Shown here: piece by piece, positions 18,282 through 24,143 of the stretch
How the letters are laid out: each line of letters begins with the position of its first letter
How positions within the stretch are numbered: position 1 is the first letter of the stretch
Source of the DNA: Salinivibrio sp. ES.052
Lineage (GTDB): Bacteria > Pseudomonadota > Gammaproteobacteria > Enterobacterales > Vibrionaceae
Direction: 5' to 3'
DNA: 64,000 nucleotides
Assembly: GCF_900141775.1 (NCBI RefSeq)
Contig: NZ_FSRI01000001.1
Location: forward strand, 1,272,251 to 1,336,250
Made by a program: the position numbers and the translations under genes
Notes under the pieces: generated by a model
The model's database searches: none
Seen by the model: only the letters and a program-made list of their open reading frames with translations
Told to the model about the DNA's origin: nothing

Positions 18282-18524
18282 TATAACTCGTTCCCACGCT
18301 CCTGCGTGGGAACGGGAAGTAATGTCTAATGGCCCTGTCACATGATTGGCAGGCAGCGGTGAGACCGCAGTAAGAGACCTACTATATGTGTTTGCCGTAA
18401 GCAATGACTTAATGGCGGAAATTACAGAACGAAGTAGACGACTTTGTTGTTCGAGAGCATTGGCTGCTGGCGCAGCCAAAAAATGCTATTGCCTATTGAC
18501 CGGAGAAGGGCTCATATGTGTTAG
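18282..18524 (+). repeat. 243-bp repeat, copy 1 (likely IS110-type element end)
   Basis: Nearly identical (7 differences, about 97%) to 19803-20045. Starts TATAACTCG, carries a REP-like palindrome at its left edge, a small hairpin GCGGT-gag-ACCGC (18356-18368) and a stem around GGCTGC-tgg-CGCAGCC. The right edge joins the attC R'' box GTTAGAG of cassette 6 exactly as copy 2 joins the R'' box of cassette 4. Copy 2 is contiguous with the start of an IS110-family transposase gene, so the repeat is probably the far end of that element, possibly including its guide RNA. No long conserved reading frame. Confidence 0.8.
18289..18314. repeat. REP-like palindrome, copy 1
   Basis: CGTTCCCACGC (18289-18299) pairs perfectly with GCGTGGGAACG (18304-18314), loop TCCT. 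This palindrome is of the type spread by REP-associated transposases in many proteobacteria. A second identical copy is at 19810-19835, in both cases at the edge of the 243-bp repeat. Confidence 0.85.
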
Positions 18525-18526
18525 AG
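18520..18526 (-). other. attC remnant of cassette 6 (R'' box only)
   Basis: GTTAGAG on the + strand (CTCTAAC on the - strand) matches the 5' boundary of cassette 6. The rest of the attC is missing: the 243-bp repeat starts directly beside it, and no partner R' box with attC-like arms is found to the left. Confidence 0.7.
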
Positions 18527-19165
18527 TGCATTTTCGAACGTTACTTTTGCATCAAATTTACTAGTAACCATCTGATATAATTGACCATTAACAAAGTGCA
18601 GGGCGGCATAATCGCTAATACCATAGCACGGTACACTACTGTTATTTTGAGAAAAATCAGAAAATAAGTCAGCCTTTTCATCACTGCCATTAAAATGAGC
18701 TGAGGCTAGACCACGCACGAAACCCAAGCCGTCAATAACTGTATATTCTTCGGGATTGCTGTCGGTGATGCCTAAGTCAAACCAACATATAGCCCCTGCA
18801 CTCATACCGCACAATACCACACCATTTTCGTAGCATTCTTTGAGTATTGTATCTATGCCCCACTCTCGCCAGATAGCTAACATTGAACGGGTATTACCGC
18901 CCCCAACATATATAACGTCTTGCTCTTGCAGCTTTGTGCGCCAATTGGAGTCTGGTTTGAACAATGGAAAATGGGTCAAATTACAACTAAGACCTGAATC
19001 GTAAAAACGTTGAATAGCTTCTTCTGCGTCACCAGTTGCTGTAGAAAGATAGCAAACTTTTGGTTCACGCTTGCCCGTAAGATCAAGTGCATAACGGTCT
19101 AATTTGCTGTGTTTTTCTCCCATCATCCAACCACCACCGCCTAAAACAACGATGTGTTTATCCAT
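18521..19165 (-). CDS. Cassette 6: peptidase S51 (dipeptidase E-like) protein
   Basis: 214 aa, class I glutamine-amidotransferase-like fold of peptidase family S51. Seen: N-terminal HIVVLGGGGWMMG, QDVIYVGGGNTRSMLAIW near residue 85, and the nucleophile elbow GMSAGAICWFD near 120 with the presumed catalytic Ser, plus a His in ASAHFNG near 156. PepE of this family cleaves Asp-X dipeptides; members in cassettes and plasmids are common and their substrates unknown. The stop codon TAA lies inside the attC R'' box CTCTAAC, the normal cassette arrangement. Start preceded by AGGAG. Confidence 0.85.
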   Translation of the reverse strand: MDKHIVVLGGGGWMMGEKHSKLDRYALDLTGKREPKVCYLSTATGDAEEAIQRFYDSGLSCNLTHFPLFKPDSNWRTKLQEQDVIYVGGGNTRSMLAIWREWGIDTILKECYENGVVLCGMSAGAICWFDLGITDSNPEEYTVIDGLGFVRGLASAHFNGSDEKADLFSDFSQNNSSVPCYGISDYAALHFVNGQLYQMVTSKFDAKVTFENAL

Positions 19166-19193
19166 AAACTATACTCCTATGTTGAACTCGGCA

Positions 19194-19271
19194 CTCTAAC
19201 GCAGAGCTTTGCTGCAATTTTGGAACCGCGAAGCGGTGTAAAAATTGTCCGGCAACAGCGCATTGTTATGC
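19194..19271 (-). other. attC site of cassette 5
   Basis: 78 bases. On the - strand R'' is GCATAAC (complement of + 19265-19271) and R' is GTTAGAG (complement of + 19194-19200). Between them lie imperfect inverted arms (GCAATTTT / AAAATTG and CCGC-gaa-GCGG). R'' holds the stop codon of the cassette 5 gene. Its core differs from attC1 and attC3, so this cassette probably came from another array type. Confidence 0.85.
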
Positions 19272-19607
19272 GTTGGTTGCCGCTGCATAAATCCAACACT
19301 CTTTACCAGACTGTAGTTTTACAAGCATACGAACGTAATCATCAACTTCATAGTCATCGGCTTGCGCAAGCTCTACATCCGTAATCTCAAATACCGTGCC
19401 ACTCACCTCATCTGCCAAATTGCCAGTGAAACGTAAGATCGGATGGATAGCCTTGCCGCTTTCTCGAAGGACTCGTTCATCGGTAATTTCAATCTCACCA
19501 ACAATATAGCCTTGTACTATCTCTTTCTTGCCCAAAAGTTCACGGCCAAAATTGGCAATTTGAACTTCTTTTTGTTGCAGTGTTCCGTATGAGAATAATA
19601 GCGGCAT
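19266..19607 (-). CDS. Cassette 5: AIG2/gamma-glutamylcyclotransferase-like protein
   Basis: 113 aa. N-terminal LLFSYGTLQ is the substrate-binding YGxL motif of the GGCT/AIG2 fold; VSGTVFEITDVELAQADDYEVDDYVRM carries the conserved Asp/Glu-Tyr region. Family enzymes release 5-oxoproline from gamma-glutamyl compounds, but many short members are uncharacterised. Short for the family but complete. Start preceded by TAGGAGTAAC. Stop TAA is in the attC R'' box. Cassette spans from the boundary at 19640-19646 to 19194. Confidence 0.82.
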   Translation of the reverse strand: MPLLFSYGTLQQKEVQIANFGRELLGKKEIVQGYIVGEIEITDERVLRESGKAIHPILRFTGNLADEVSGTVFEITDVELAQADDYEVDDYVRMLVKLQSGKECWIYAAATNA

Positions 19608-19715
19608 TGTTACTCCTATTTTTGAGGGCTATTTGAAACGCATAACGAATGACATGGATTCCCCCTCTTGAAGATCTGCCACACTGAGGTGCGGCCTTTA
19701 ATACCGGAGGTAACC

Positions 19716-19848
19716 ATGTCTACTCAATTCTTTTGTGGCGTTGATCTCGCCAAGCACCACTTTTCTCTTCACGCGGTGGATAACCACGGAAAAGTCATTC
19801 TCTATAACTCGTTCCCACGCTCCTGCGTGGGAACGGGAAGTAATGTCT
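19716..19848 (+). pseudogene. IS110-family transposase, N-terminal fragment
   Basis: GGAGG five bases before the ATG opens MSTQFFCGVDLAKHHFSLHAVD, the N-terminal DEDD-type catalytic region of IS110 transposases (first Asp in GVDLAKHHF). Homology stops after GKVIL at about 19802; the remaining in-frame codons read through the REP palindrome and end at 19848-19850. It cannot make a working transposase. Confidence 0.85.
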
Positions 19849-20045
19849 AATGGCCCTGTCACATGATTGGCAGGCAGCGGTCAGACCGCAGTAAGAGACC
19901 TTCTATATGTGTTTGCCGTAAGCAATGACTTAATGGCGGAAATGACAGAACGAAGTAGACGACTTTGTTTTTCGAGAACATTAGCTGCTGGCGCAGCCAA
20001 AACATGCTATTGCCTATTGACCGGAGAAGGGCTCATATGTGTTAG
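19803..20045 (+). repeat. 243-bp repeat, copy 2
   Basis: Second copy of 18282-18524, seven substitutions. In the GCGGT-nag-ACCGC hairpin only the loop differs (GAG in copy 1, CAG here), so the stem is kept. It ends in GTTAG at the attC R'' box of cassette 4. The HAD gene of cassette 4 now reads into it and stops at 20007-20009. Confidence 0.82.
19810..19835. repeat. REP-like palindrome, copy 2
   Basis: Same 11-bp perfect stem and TCCT loop as at 18289-18314. It lies exactly where the transposase homology stops, so it may mark the deletion breakpoint. Confidence 0.85.
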
Positions 20046-20692
20046 GCGAACTATCTCACCCAGTACGTCAGCTCTTGTAACGACATAATCTGCGTCTCTA
20101 CTAACTACGTGCTGATCAGAAACAAGCATTGCATCAATGCCTACAGCTTTAGCACCCTGAATATCTGCAATTTCACTATCTCCAACCATTAATGTACTTG
20201 AAGCTCGAGCTCCTATGCTATTTAAAGCAAGTTGGAAGGCTTGCATACTTGGCTTTCTATAACCGATTTCTGACGACCAGATTACCCTTTCAAAATAAGG
20301 AGTAAGACCTCTATTATCGAGATCTTGCTGAAATATCTCTGTTTGCCCTGTGACATTGGACAATAAAATTAATCTTGTCCTTTGCGCACTTAATGTTTCT
20401 AGTAACGGTAATGTGTATTCATATAAGCCACCTCTGGATACAAAATCTGCAAGATGCTTCAAACCAATGCTTCTTTCAAATTGTACTCCATAACTGCTAA
20501 ATGCAAGTTGCCATATTGATTCCCAGTCAGGTTGAAAAATTTGACTAGGTATATAGAGCTCATGAATGTACTGTTCTATGAGTTTACCAATTTGGAAAGA
20601 CTGCTTTACATCTAATGTTTTTTTCAGCGAACTAGCAAGACATCCCATCCTGCATAGCGTATTACCATAATAAAAATTACTGTATCGTACAT
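20007..20692 (-). pseudogene. Cassette 4: HAD-like hydrolase, frameshifted in motif I
   Basis: The long frame (from 20648) has HAD motifs II (RLILLSNVTG), III (GYRKPSMQAF) and IV (MVGDSEIADIQGAKAVG) but lacks motif I. Just upstream, an ATG at 20692 with an AGG RBS reads MYDTVIF and then shifts frame; after the shift the other frame continues GNTLCRMGCLASSLKKTL. Restoring about one base (near 20670) would rebuild a normal MYDTVIFD-x-GNTL motif I. So the nucleophile Asp is lost by frameshift. The C-terminus (HMSPSPVNRQ) is encoded by the inserted IS repeat. A sequencing error at the shift is the alternative. Confidence 0.8.
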
Positions 20693-20703
20693 TTTACCTA
20701 TTC

Positions 20704-20777
20704 GCCTAACGCCTCAATAACCGGCGCGCTTTAGCGCATCCGGCGCCGAAGGCGCGTAGTTAATTGACTTGTTAGCA
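20704..20777 (-). other. attC site of cassette 3
   Basis: 74 bases. On the - strand: R'' TGCTAAC, L'' region GTCAATTAACT, inner arms around GGCGCCGG and GCGC, L' GTTATTGA, R' GTTAGGC. Almost the same as attC1, the likely native type of this integron. R'' differs by one base from the complement of the cassette 5' end (GTTAGCT). Confidence 0.92.
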
Positions 20778-21455
20778 CTATTGACGAACTAGGCAATATA
20801 CTTTTATGGACAACAAAATAATAGAAGTGCTTGCCAGCAGACAAGGTATACCTATATCAAACAAAAACCACCTTAGAATTTGACTGCGTTGATGTTTCCA
20901 GAAACCACTTTCAAACCTGAGTAATGCGGATTCAATGTATTCAGTTTTTGAACTCATGTCCTCGATTTGTCGTTTAATGCTATTGATTGCTGGTTCGTAC
21001 TGAGATTTTTCTATATTTTTCTCAATAGATTCAATTATAGTTTGGAAGTGTTCAGATTGTTGACGTTGCCCCTTCCACCATGAAAAAAGTGTAGTTTGTC
21101 TTTCCTCGTTAGTGCTAGGCTCAAATGTTGGTGAAGCCGCGTAACTCGCAACAGTAGCCTTAGGTATTTTTATACCTGTTAACCTGTGTCTATTTTCGTT
21201 AAAATGATCTGAAGACGCCCACAAGAAATGACAAAGAAAGTACACCAACGCAGCAATAAGTAACAGGTAAATATGGAGTATTTTTAAGTCCTCAAACTTA
21301 AAGCCTGAGAACCCATTTTGGCTGCTAAAAGTCGCAGAACCAATCGTTAAAATAATTCCGATAATCGAAGCGACTAATAGATTCCTTCTAATTCGCTGAG
21401 TATTGTTATCTAGCGATTCAATATTTGGTTTTTGTAGCAATAAATCAAAATCCAA
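20778..21455 (-). CDS. Cassette 3: membrane protein of unknown function
   Basis: 225 aa, not recognised. Two N-terminal membrane helices (about residues 26-42 and 60-78), a cytoplasmic central part of about 110 residues rich in Gln, Glu and Ser that looks coiled-coil (HFQTIIESIEKNIEKS, IKRQIEDMSSKTEYIESALL), and a C-terminal helix (about 197-220). Start has an AAGGAATTTGAG region upstream. Stop TAG lies one base before the attC. AT-rich compared with the backbone. Membrane protein with coiled coil next to a TIR cassette could be a defence effector, but that is only inference. Confidence 0.65.
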   Translation of the reverse strand: MDFDLLLQKPNIESLDNNTQRIRRNLLVASIIGIILTIGSATFSSQNGFSGFKFEDLKILHIYLLLIAALVYFLCHFLWASSDHFNENRHRLTGIKIPKATVASYAASPTFEPSTNEERQTTLFSWWKGQRQQSEHFQTIIESIEKNIEKSQYEPAINSIKRQIEDMSSKTEYIESALLRFESGFWKHQRSQILRWFLFDIGIPCLLASTSIILLSIKVYCLVRQ

Positions 21456-21495
21456 CTCAAATTCCTTATAAATTTATGGCTTGAAGCCAAGGTAG

Positions 21496-21609
21496 AGCTA
21501 ACGCCCCACTTAGGGGCAAATACACGTAGGCTAAAATTGGAGCGAAGCGACTGAGCCTACGTGTATTTGTTCCAGCCCGTCTGCGGGCGACTACAGTGGT
21601 TTGTTATAA
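21496..21609 (-). other. attC site of cassette 2 (long form)
   Basis: 114 bases, R'' TTATAAC (complement of + 21603-21609, exact match to the cassette 5' end) and R' GTTAGCT (complement of + 21496-21502). The centre holds a 16-bp perfect inverted repeat: 21517-21532 against 21554-21569 (CAAATACACGTAGGCT and its inverse). Longer and unrelated in sequence to attC1 and attC3. Confidence 0.88.
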
Positions 21610-21620
21610 GTGCGGTATCC

Positions 21621-22199
21621 CTATTTGCCAAATGGAACTGATAATACTTCTAGACTGATAAGCGACAGGTAAATTTGCAACCCCAAAGCAAATAGAACCA
21701 TATACCATCCGACCGCAACAACTAATAATTTATCAGAAAGATTTGGTGCTATGACATCTTTTATACTACCAAATGCAAACAATGCTAAACCTAGTCCCCA
21801 GCATGCAATATTTGTTACTAAAGACCATACATCCGAAGATGGGAAATCAAAGAATAAACACACAAACTTATAAACGAACGTTGCTAACCACACATATATT
21901 GGAAAGGACATTACTAGTGCAGCAGCGTGATTATGGATACCAAATAAACGTTCCGGAATTGCCATAAATTGGCTAGACAAGAGAACCGCAGCACCGAAAG
22001 CAATAATTTGACTGTACAATCCAATTGCAGCGATGAAGTGAGAAGATGTGCTGATATGCCTAAATAAAAAAGAAAGTAACAGCCCTACAACAAAGCTTGT
22101 AAATGCCGTCCACTTAACATTTCTAGAACTTCTAGCTATAACGGCGCGCACCTCATCGATGTCATCAAATAGTTTGTCATCTTCCTTATCTTTCAACAA
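21621..22199 (-). CDS. Cassette 2: polytopic membrane protein of unknown function
   Basis: 192 aa, not recognised. After a charged N-terminus (LKDKEDDKLFDDIDEVRAVI) come about five hydrophobic helices (roughly 28-46, 55-78, 90-112, 122-145, 155-180). No motif suggests transport or catalysis. One gene per cassette, stop 12 bases before the attC R'' box. RBS AAGGAAGTTTTG before the ATG. Confidence 0.65.
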   Translation of the reverse strand: MLKDKEDDKLFDDIDEVRAVIARSSRNVKWTAFTSFVVGLLLSFLFRHISTSSHFIAAIGLYSQIIAFGAAVLLSSQFMAIPERLFGIHNHAAALVMSFPIYVWLATFVYKFVCLFFDFPSSDVWSLVTNIACWGLGLALFAFGSIKDVIAPNLSDKLLVVAVGWYMVLFALGLQIYLSLISLEVLSVPFGK

Positions 22200-22239
22200 A
22201 ACTTCCTTTTATTAAAATGTCGAACAATCATATGAGTAC

Positions 22240-22316
22240 TTATAACGCCTCAATAACCGGCGCGCGCTTTTTGCGCGTCCGGCGCCAAAGGCGCGAAGTT
22301 AATTGATTTGTTAGTC
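22240..22316 (-). other. attC site of cassette 1
   Basis: 77 bases. On the - strand: R'' GACTAAC (holds the TAA stop of the TIR gene), ATCAATTAACT, inner arms with GGCGCC and GCGCGC, L' GTTATTGA, R' GTTATAA. The R'' is the exact complement of the attI-proximal boundary GTTAGTC at 23133-23139. Same type as attC3. Confidence 0.93.
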
Positions 22317-23111
22317 GTCTTGCTCACCAAATTCACGACGTATTGTTGCTAGTACATCGCCAAATGTTTCGCGAATAGAACCTCTTTGAAACCGAATTTG
22401 CTGGACACCATGGAGATTTGAAAACTCTTCCGCATCTTCCTCAAGTAAAACTATCGCGCGAGAAAACCCTAATCTTCCTTGAAATAGGCCTACTTCATGA
22501 ACTACGTTTTGCCTAGCGCGAATAGTACCGTCTTCCTGAGCATCCTCGCCTGTCATTACAAGAAATGCAATAGATGATTTATTGAGCATATCTTCAAGGA
22601 TATCTCGAATAGTATGGCCAGCTCTTGCACCAATTTCGTACGCTTCAATGTTTATACCATGCTGATCTTGAAGGTGATCCTTTAGATCTCTCCATGCGCT
22701 AGATCGTCCATGACCAATAAATACAGTTGGCTGGAAATGTCGATTGACTGATTCGTCTGCTGGTAGCATGCAACGCGCTACATTACTTTCAAGTGTTCCA
22801 AATATTTGTTCAATTTGATTGCGGTTAGGCAATGCTGCTACAACGCGACACCGTCGCCGAGAATAACTGACAATTAAATCGTAACCCGCCCCCAAAATTC
22901 GATAGCTATATTCATCTGCGTTACGGCGAATATCAGCAAACATTTCGGCCTCGTCATCGTACTCCCAGTGCTCTCCGTTAACTTCAGCTTCCAATATTTT
23001 AGAAAGCTTTTGACGATCCTCCTCATTTACTTCAGCTAGGAATGAATCACGTGCCTCAGAAAGAGCTCTTGGGTCAAAGCTAACGTCGTCAAAATATTTT
23101 GTTTTCTTCAT
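22311..23111 (-). CDS. Cassette 1: TIR-like nucleotide-binding protein, putative defence effector
   Basis: 266 aa, two parts. Residues about 1-125 are a charged, mixed alpha/beta domain of unknown function (EEDRQKLSKILEAE, ADIRRNADEYSYRILG). Residues about 128-260 match the TIR-like domain of predicted nucleotide-binding proteins (PF10137 type): TVFIGHGRSSAWRDLKDHL, IEAYEIGARAGHTIRDILEDML, AFLVMTGEDAQ, and NVVHEVGLFQGRLGF with the conserved Glu seen in NAD-cleaving TIRs, then AIVLLEEDAEEFSN. Such domains act in phage-defence systems by depleting NAD+. It is in first position next to attI, where expression from the integron promoter would be strongest. Defence role is inference. Confidence 0.8.
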   Translation of the reverse strand: MKKTKYFDDVSFDPRALSEARDSFLAEVNEEDRQKLSKILEAEVNGEHWEYDDEAEMFADIRRNADEYSYRILGAGYDLIVSYSRRRCRVVAALPNRNQIEQIFGTLESNVARCMLPADESVNRHFQPTVFIGHGRSSAWRDLKDHLQDQHGINIEAYEIGARAGHTIRDILEDMLNKSSIAFLVMTGEDAQEDGTIRARQNVVHEVGLFQGRLGFSRAIVLLEEDAEEFSNLHGVQQIRFQRGSIRETFGDVLATIRREFGEQDD

Positions 23112-23132
23112 CTAGTGTAACTCCTTCTGGAC

Positions 23133-23139
23133 GACTAAC
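23133..23139 (-). other. attI crossover point
   Basis: GACTAAC on the + strand (G^TTAGTC on the - strand) is where cassette 1 begins; its complement recurs as the R'' box of attC1. It lies about 310 bases from the intI start codon. Confidence 0.75.
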
Positions 23140-23449
23140 ATTGTATTAGTCCGCGCGCTCGATTTGTCAAAACCGTTACACACGTCTTTTTTCATCTAAC
23201 TACTTATGATTAAACACATTTTTAAAGCTTGAAGCAATCACCTTGTCTGCGAAAGTGTGCATGCCGCCTATCCCGGACAATGCGTTCACACTATCCTCAA
23301 AGGCGAAGTTATAACCGTCTGATTATATTGAACTAAAGTTTTCTCTTTCGGCGATAATGTGAATGTGCCTCGAAAAAGCGTGCACACTATTTGGCTTTCT
23401 CTACCAATAAGCTGTATGAATAAACAGTCTTAGATGGAGGGAAAGGATC
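23140..23449. promoter_or_regulatory. attI / intI upstream region
   Basis: 310 bases with no gene. Holds the remainder of attI, presumably the cassette promoter reading left, and the intI promoter reading right. Two partly similar blocks with GTGTGCATG...CACAC (around 23255-23290) and AATGTGAATGTG...GTGCACACTA (around 23357-23389) may be regulatory; the second has half of a CRP site. A LexA box is listed separately. Confidence 0.5.
23412..23427 (+). promoter_or_regulatory. LexA (SOS) box before intI
   Basis: CTGTATGAATAAACAG is a perfect CTGT-N8-ACAG LexA box, 22 bases before the intI ATG. SOS control of intI through LexA is established for integrons of V. cholerae and clinical class 1 elements. 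Confidence 0.85.
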
Positions 23450-23948
23450 ATGACCAAAAGCCCGTTTATGGCAAGCCTTCAGCACGAGATCAGGCGGCGA
23501 GGCTATGCGATCAAAACTGAGAAGAGTTACCTATACTGGGTGCGCCGATTTATCCTTTTCCATCATAAGCAGCATCCTACAGAGCTTAGTGACGAGGATG
23601 TAAAAACGTTTCTGTCTTATTTGGCGAATGCGCAGCAAGTTTCACCGAACACACAAAAGGTTGCCCTTAATGCACTGGCCTTCCTATACAACCAGTTTTT
23701 AAACCCACCGCTAGGTAAGATTGCGTAAAGCCTTAAACCGTGCGGTGCAAAAGGCCGGCATCACCCATAAGCACGTTACCTGTCATACGTTTCGCCATAG
23801 CTTTGCCACACAGATGCTTTTGGCGGGTTACGATATTCGCACCATTCAAACCTTATTGGGCCATACCGACCTCTCTACCACGCAGATCTATACCCATGTG
23901 ATCGGGCAACAATTTGCGGGCACGACAAGCCCAATGGATTTGCTTTAA
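23450..23948 (+). pseudogene. intI: Integron integrase, internally deleted and frameshifted
   Basis: Residues 1-90 (frame of 23450) are the N-terminal SAM-like core-binding domain of a vibrio IntI (EIRRRGYAIKTEKSYLYWV, FHHKQHP, NALAFLYNQ). After PPLG the frame ends at 23728; from 23721 another frame carries the C-terminus: [20 protein letters not shown] (box II His-x-x-Arg) and [16 protein letters not shown] (catalytic Tyr). Against a roughly 320-aa IntIA, about 150 central residues are gone, including the first catalytic Arg and the IntI-specific extra helix domain. Not functional. Strong RBS (GGAGGG) and LexA box remain. Confidence 0.92.
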
Positions 23949-24106
23949 CGCCCACGCTACCGCCGTTGATTAGCGGCGTCCAAAAAGCCATGTAAGAGGC
24001 AGAAATATTGAGGGTTAGCGTACCAGAGTGCAGAATAGCTGTTTAGACAGAATCGCCTAAAATGTTGGCGGGGTCAGAGTTTAGAAATTTGCGGGAGTAT
24101 AAACGC

Positions 24107-24136
24107 AAAAAAGCCGCTGACTAAGCAGCGGCTTTT
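24107..24136 (-). terminator. Terminator of tRNA-Ser
   Basis: AAAAGCCGCTG (24109-24119) pairs with CAGCGGCTTTT (24126-24136), loop 6. On the - strand six T follow, 8 bases after the tRNA CCA end. Confidence 0.9.
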
Positions 24137-24143
24137 CGGTATG

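Larger units (their letters stand above)
19647..20040 (+). mobile_element. IS110-family insertion sequence remnant inside attC
   Basis: Left end near 19650 (ATGGATTCCCCCTC), an RBS and the first 29 codons or so of an IS110-family transposase (from 19716), then an abrupt switch at about 19803 to the 243-bp repeat, which ends at the attC box. About 1 kb of transposase is missing. The transposase start points opposite to the cassettes. IS110 elements of the IS1111 group are known that insert specifically into attC sites; this remnant fits that behaviour. Assignment of the right end is inference. Confidence 0.75.
19640..20047 (-). other. attC of cassette 4, interrupted by an IS remnant
   Basis: R'' GCCTAAC (complement of + 20041-20047) matches the 5' boundary of cassette 4 exactly; R' GTTATGC (complement of + 19640-19646) is also the start of cassette 5. 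Only these outer boxes and a few bases remain; about 394 bases between them are IS110-type transposase start plus the 243-bp repeat. The normal central attC arms cannot be found. Confidence 0.75.
18520..23948 (-). mobile_element. Chromosomal integron with six cassettes and a decayed integrase
   Basis: Read on the - strand from attI (23133-23139) leftwards, six gene cassettes follow one another, each with one gene and its own attC or attC remnant. The platform integrase gene is at 23450-23948 on the + strand, divergent from the array, as in all integrons. For five of six cassettes the 7 bases at the 5' boundary are the exact complement of the first attC box at the 3' end (GTTAGTC, GTTATAA, GTTAGGC, GTTATGC, GTTAGAG); cassette 3 has one mismatch. 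The cassette genes are more AT-rich than the backbone. The array ends at about 18.3 kb. No integron proteins other than the broken IntI are present, so shuffling would need an integrase in trans. Confidence 0.92.

Noticed and set aside
18192-18479. Reading frame on the - strand through the 243-bp repeat (starts MAAPAANALEQQSRLL)
   Set aside because: Copy 2 does not keep a comparable product, the frame reads through the REP palindrome into unique DNA, and no RBS is present. Likely noncoding.
18346-18564. + strand frames in both repeats (18346-18564 and 19867-20088)
   Set aside because: They exist only because the repeat is open by chance and end in different flanks, over real genes on the other strand.
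23357-23389. CRP site in the intI promoter region
   Set aside because: Only one half (TGTGA) is present; the other half does not match, so it is not claimed although CRP control of intI is known in V. cholerae.
24068-24100. Possible transposon edge (GGGGTCAGAGTTTAG) after intI
   Set aside because: Resembles edges seen near REP-transposase elements, but nothing else supports an element there.
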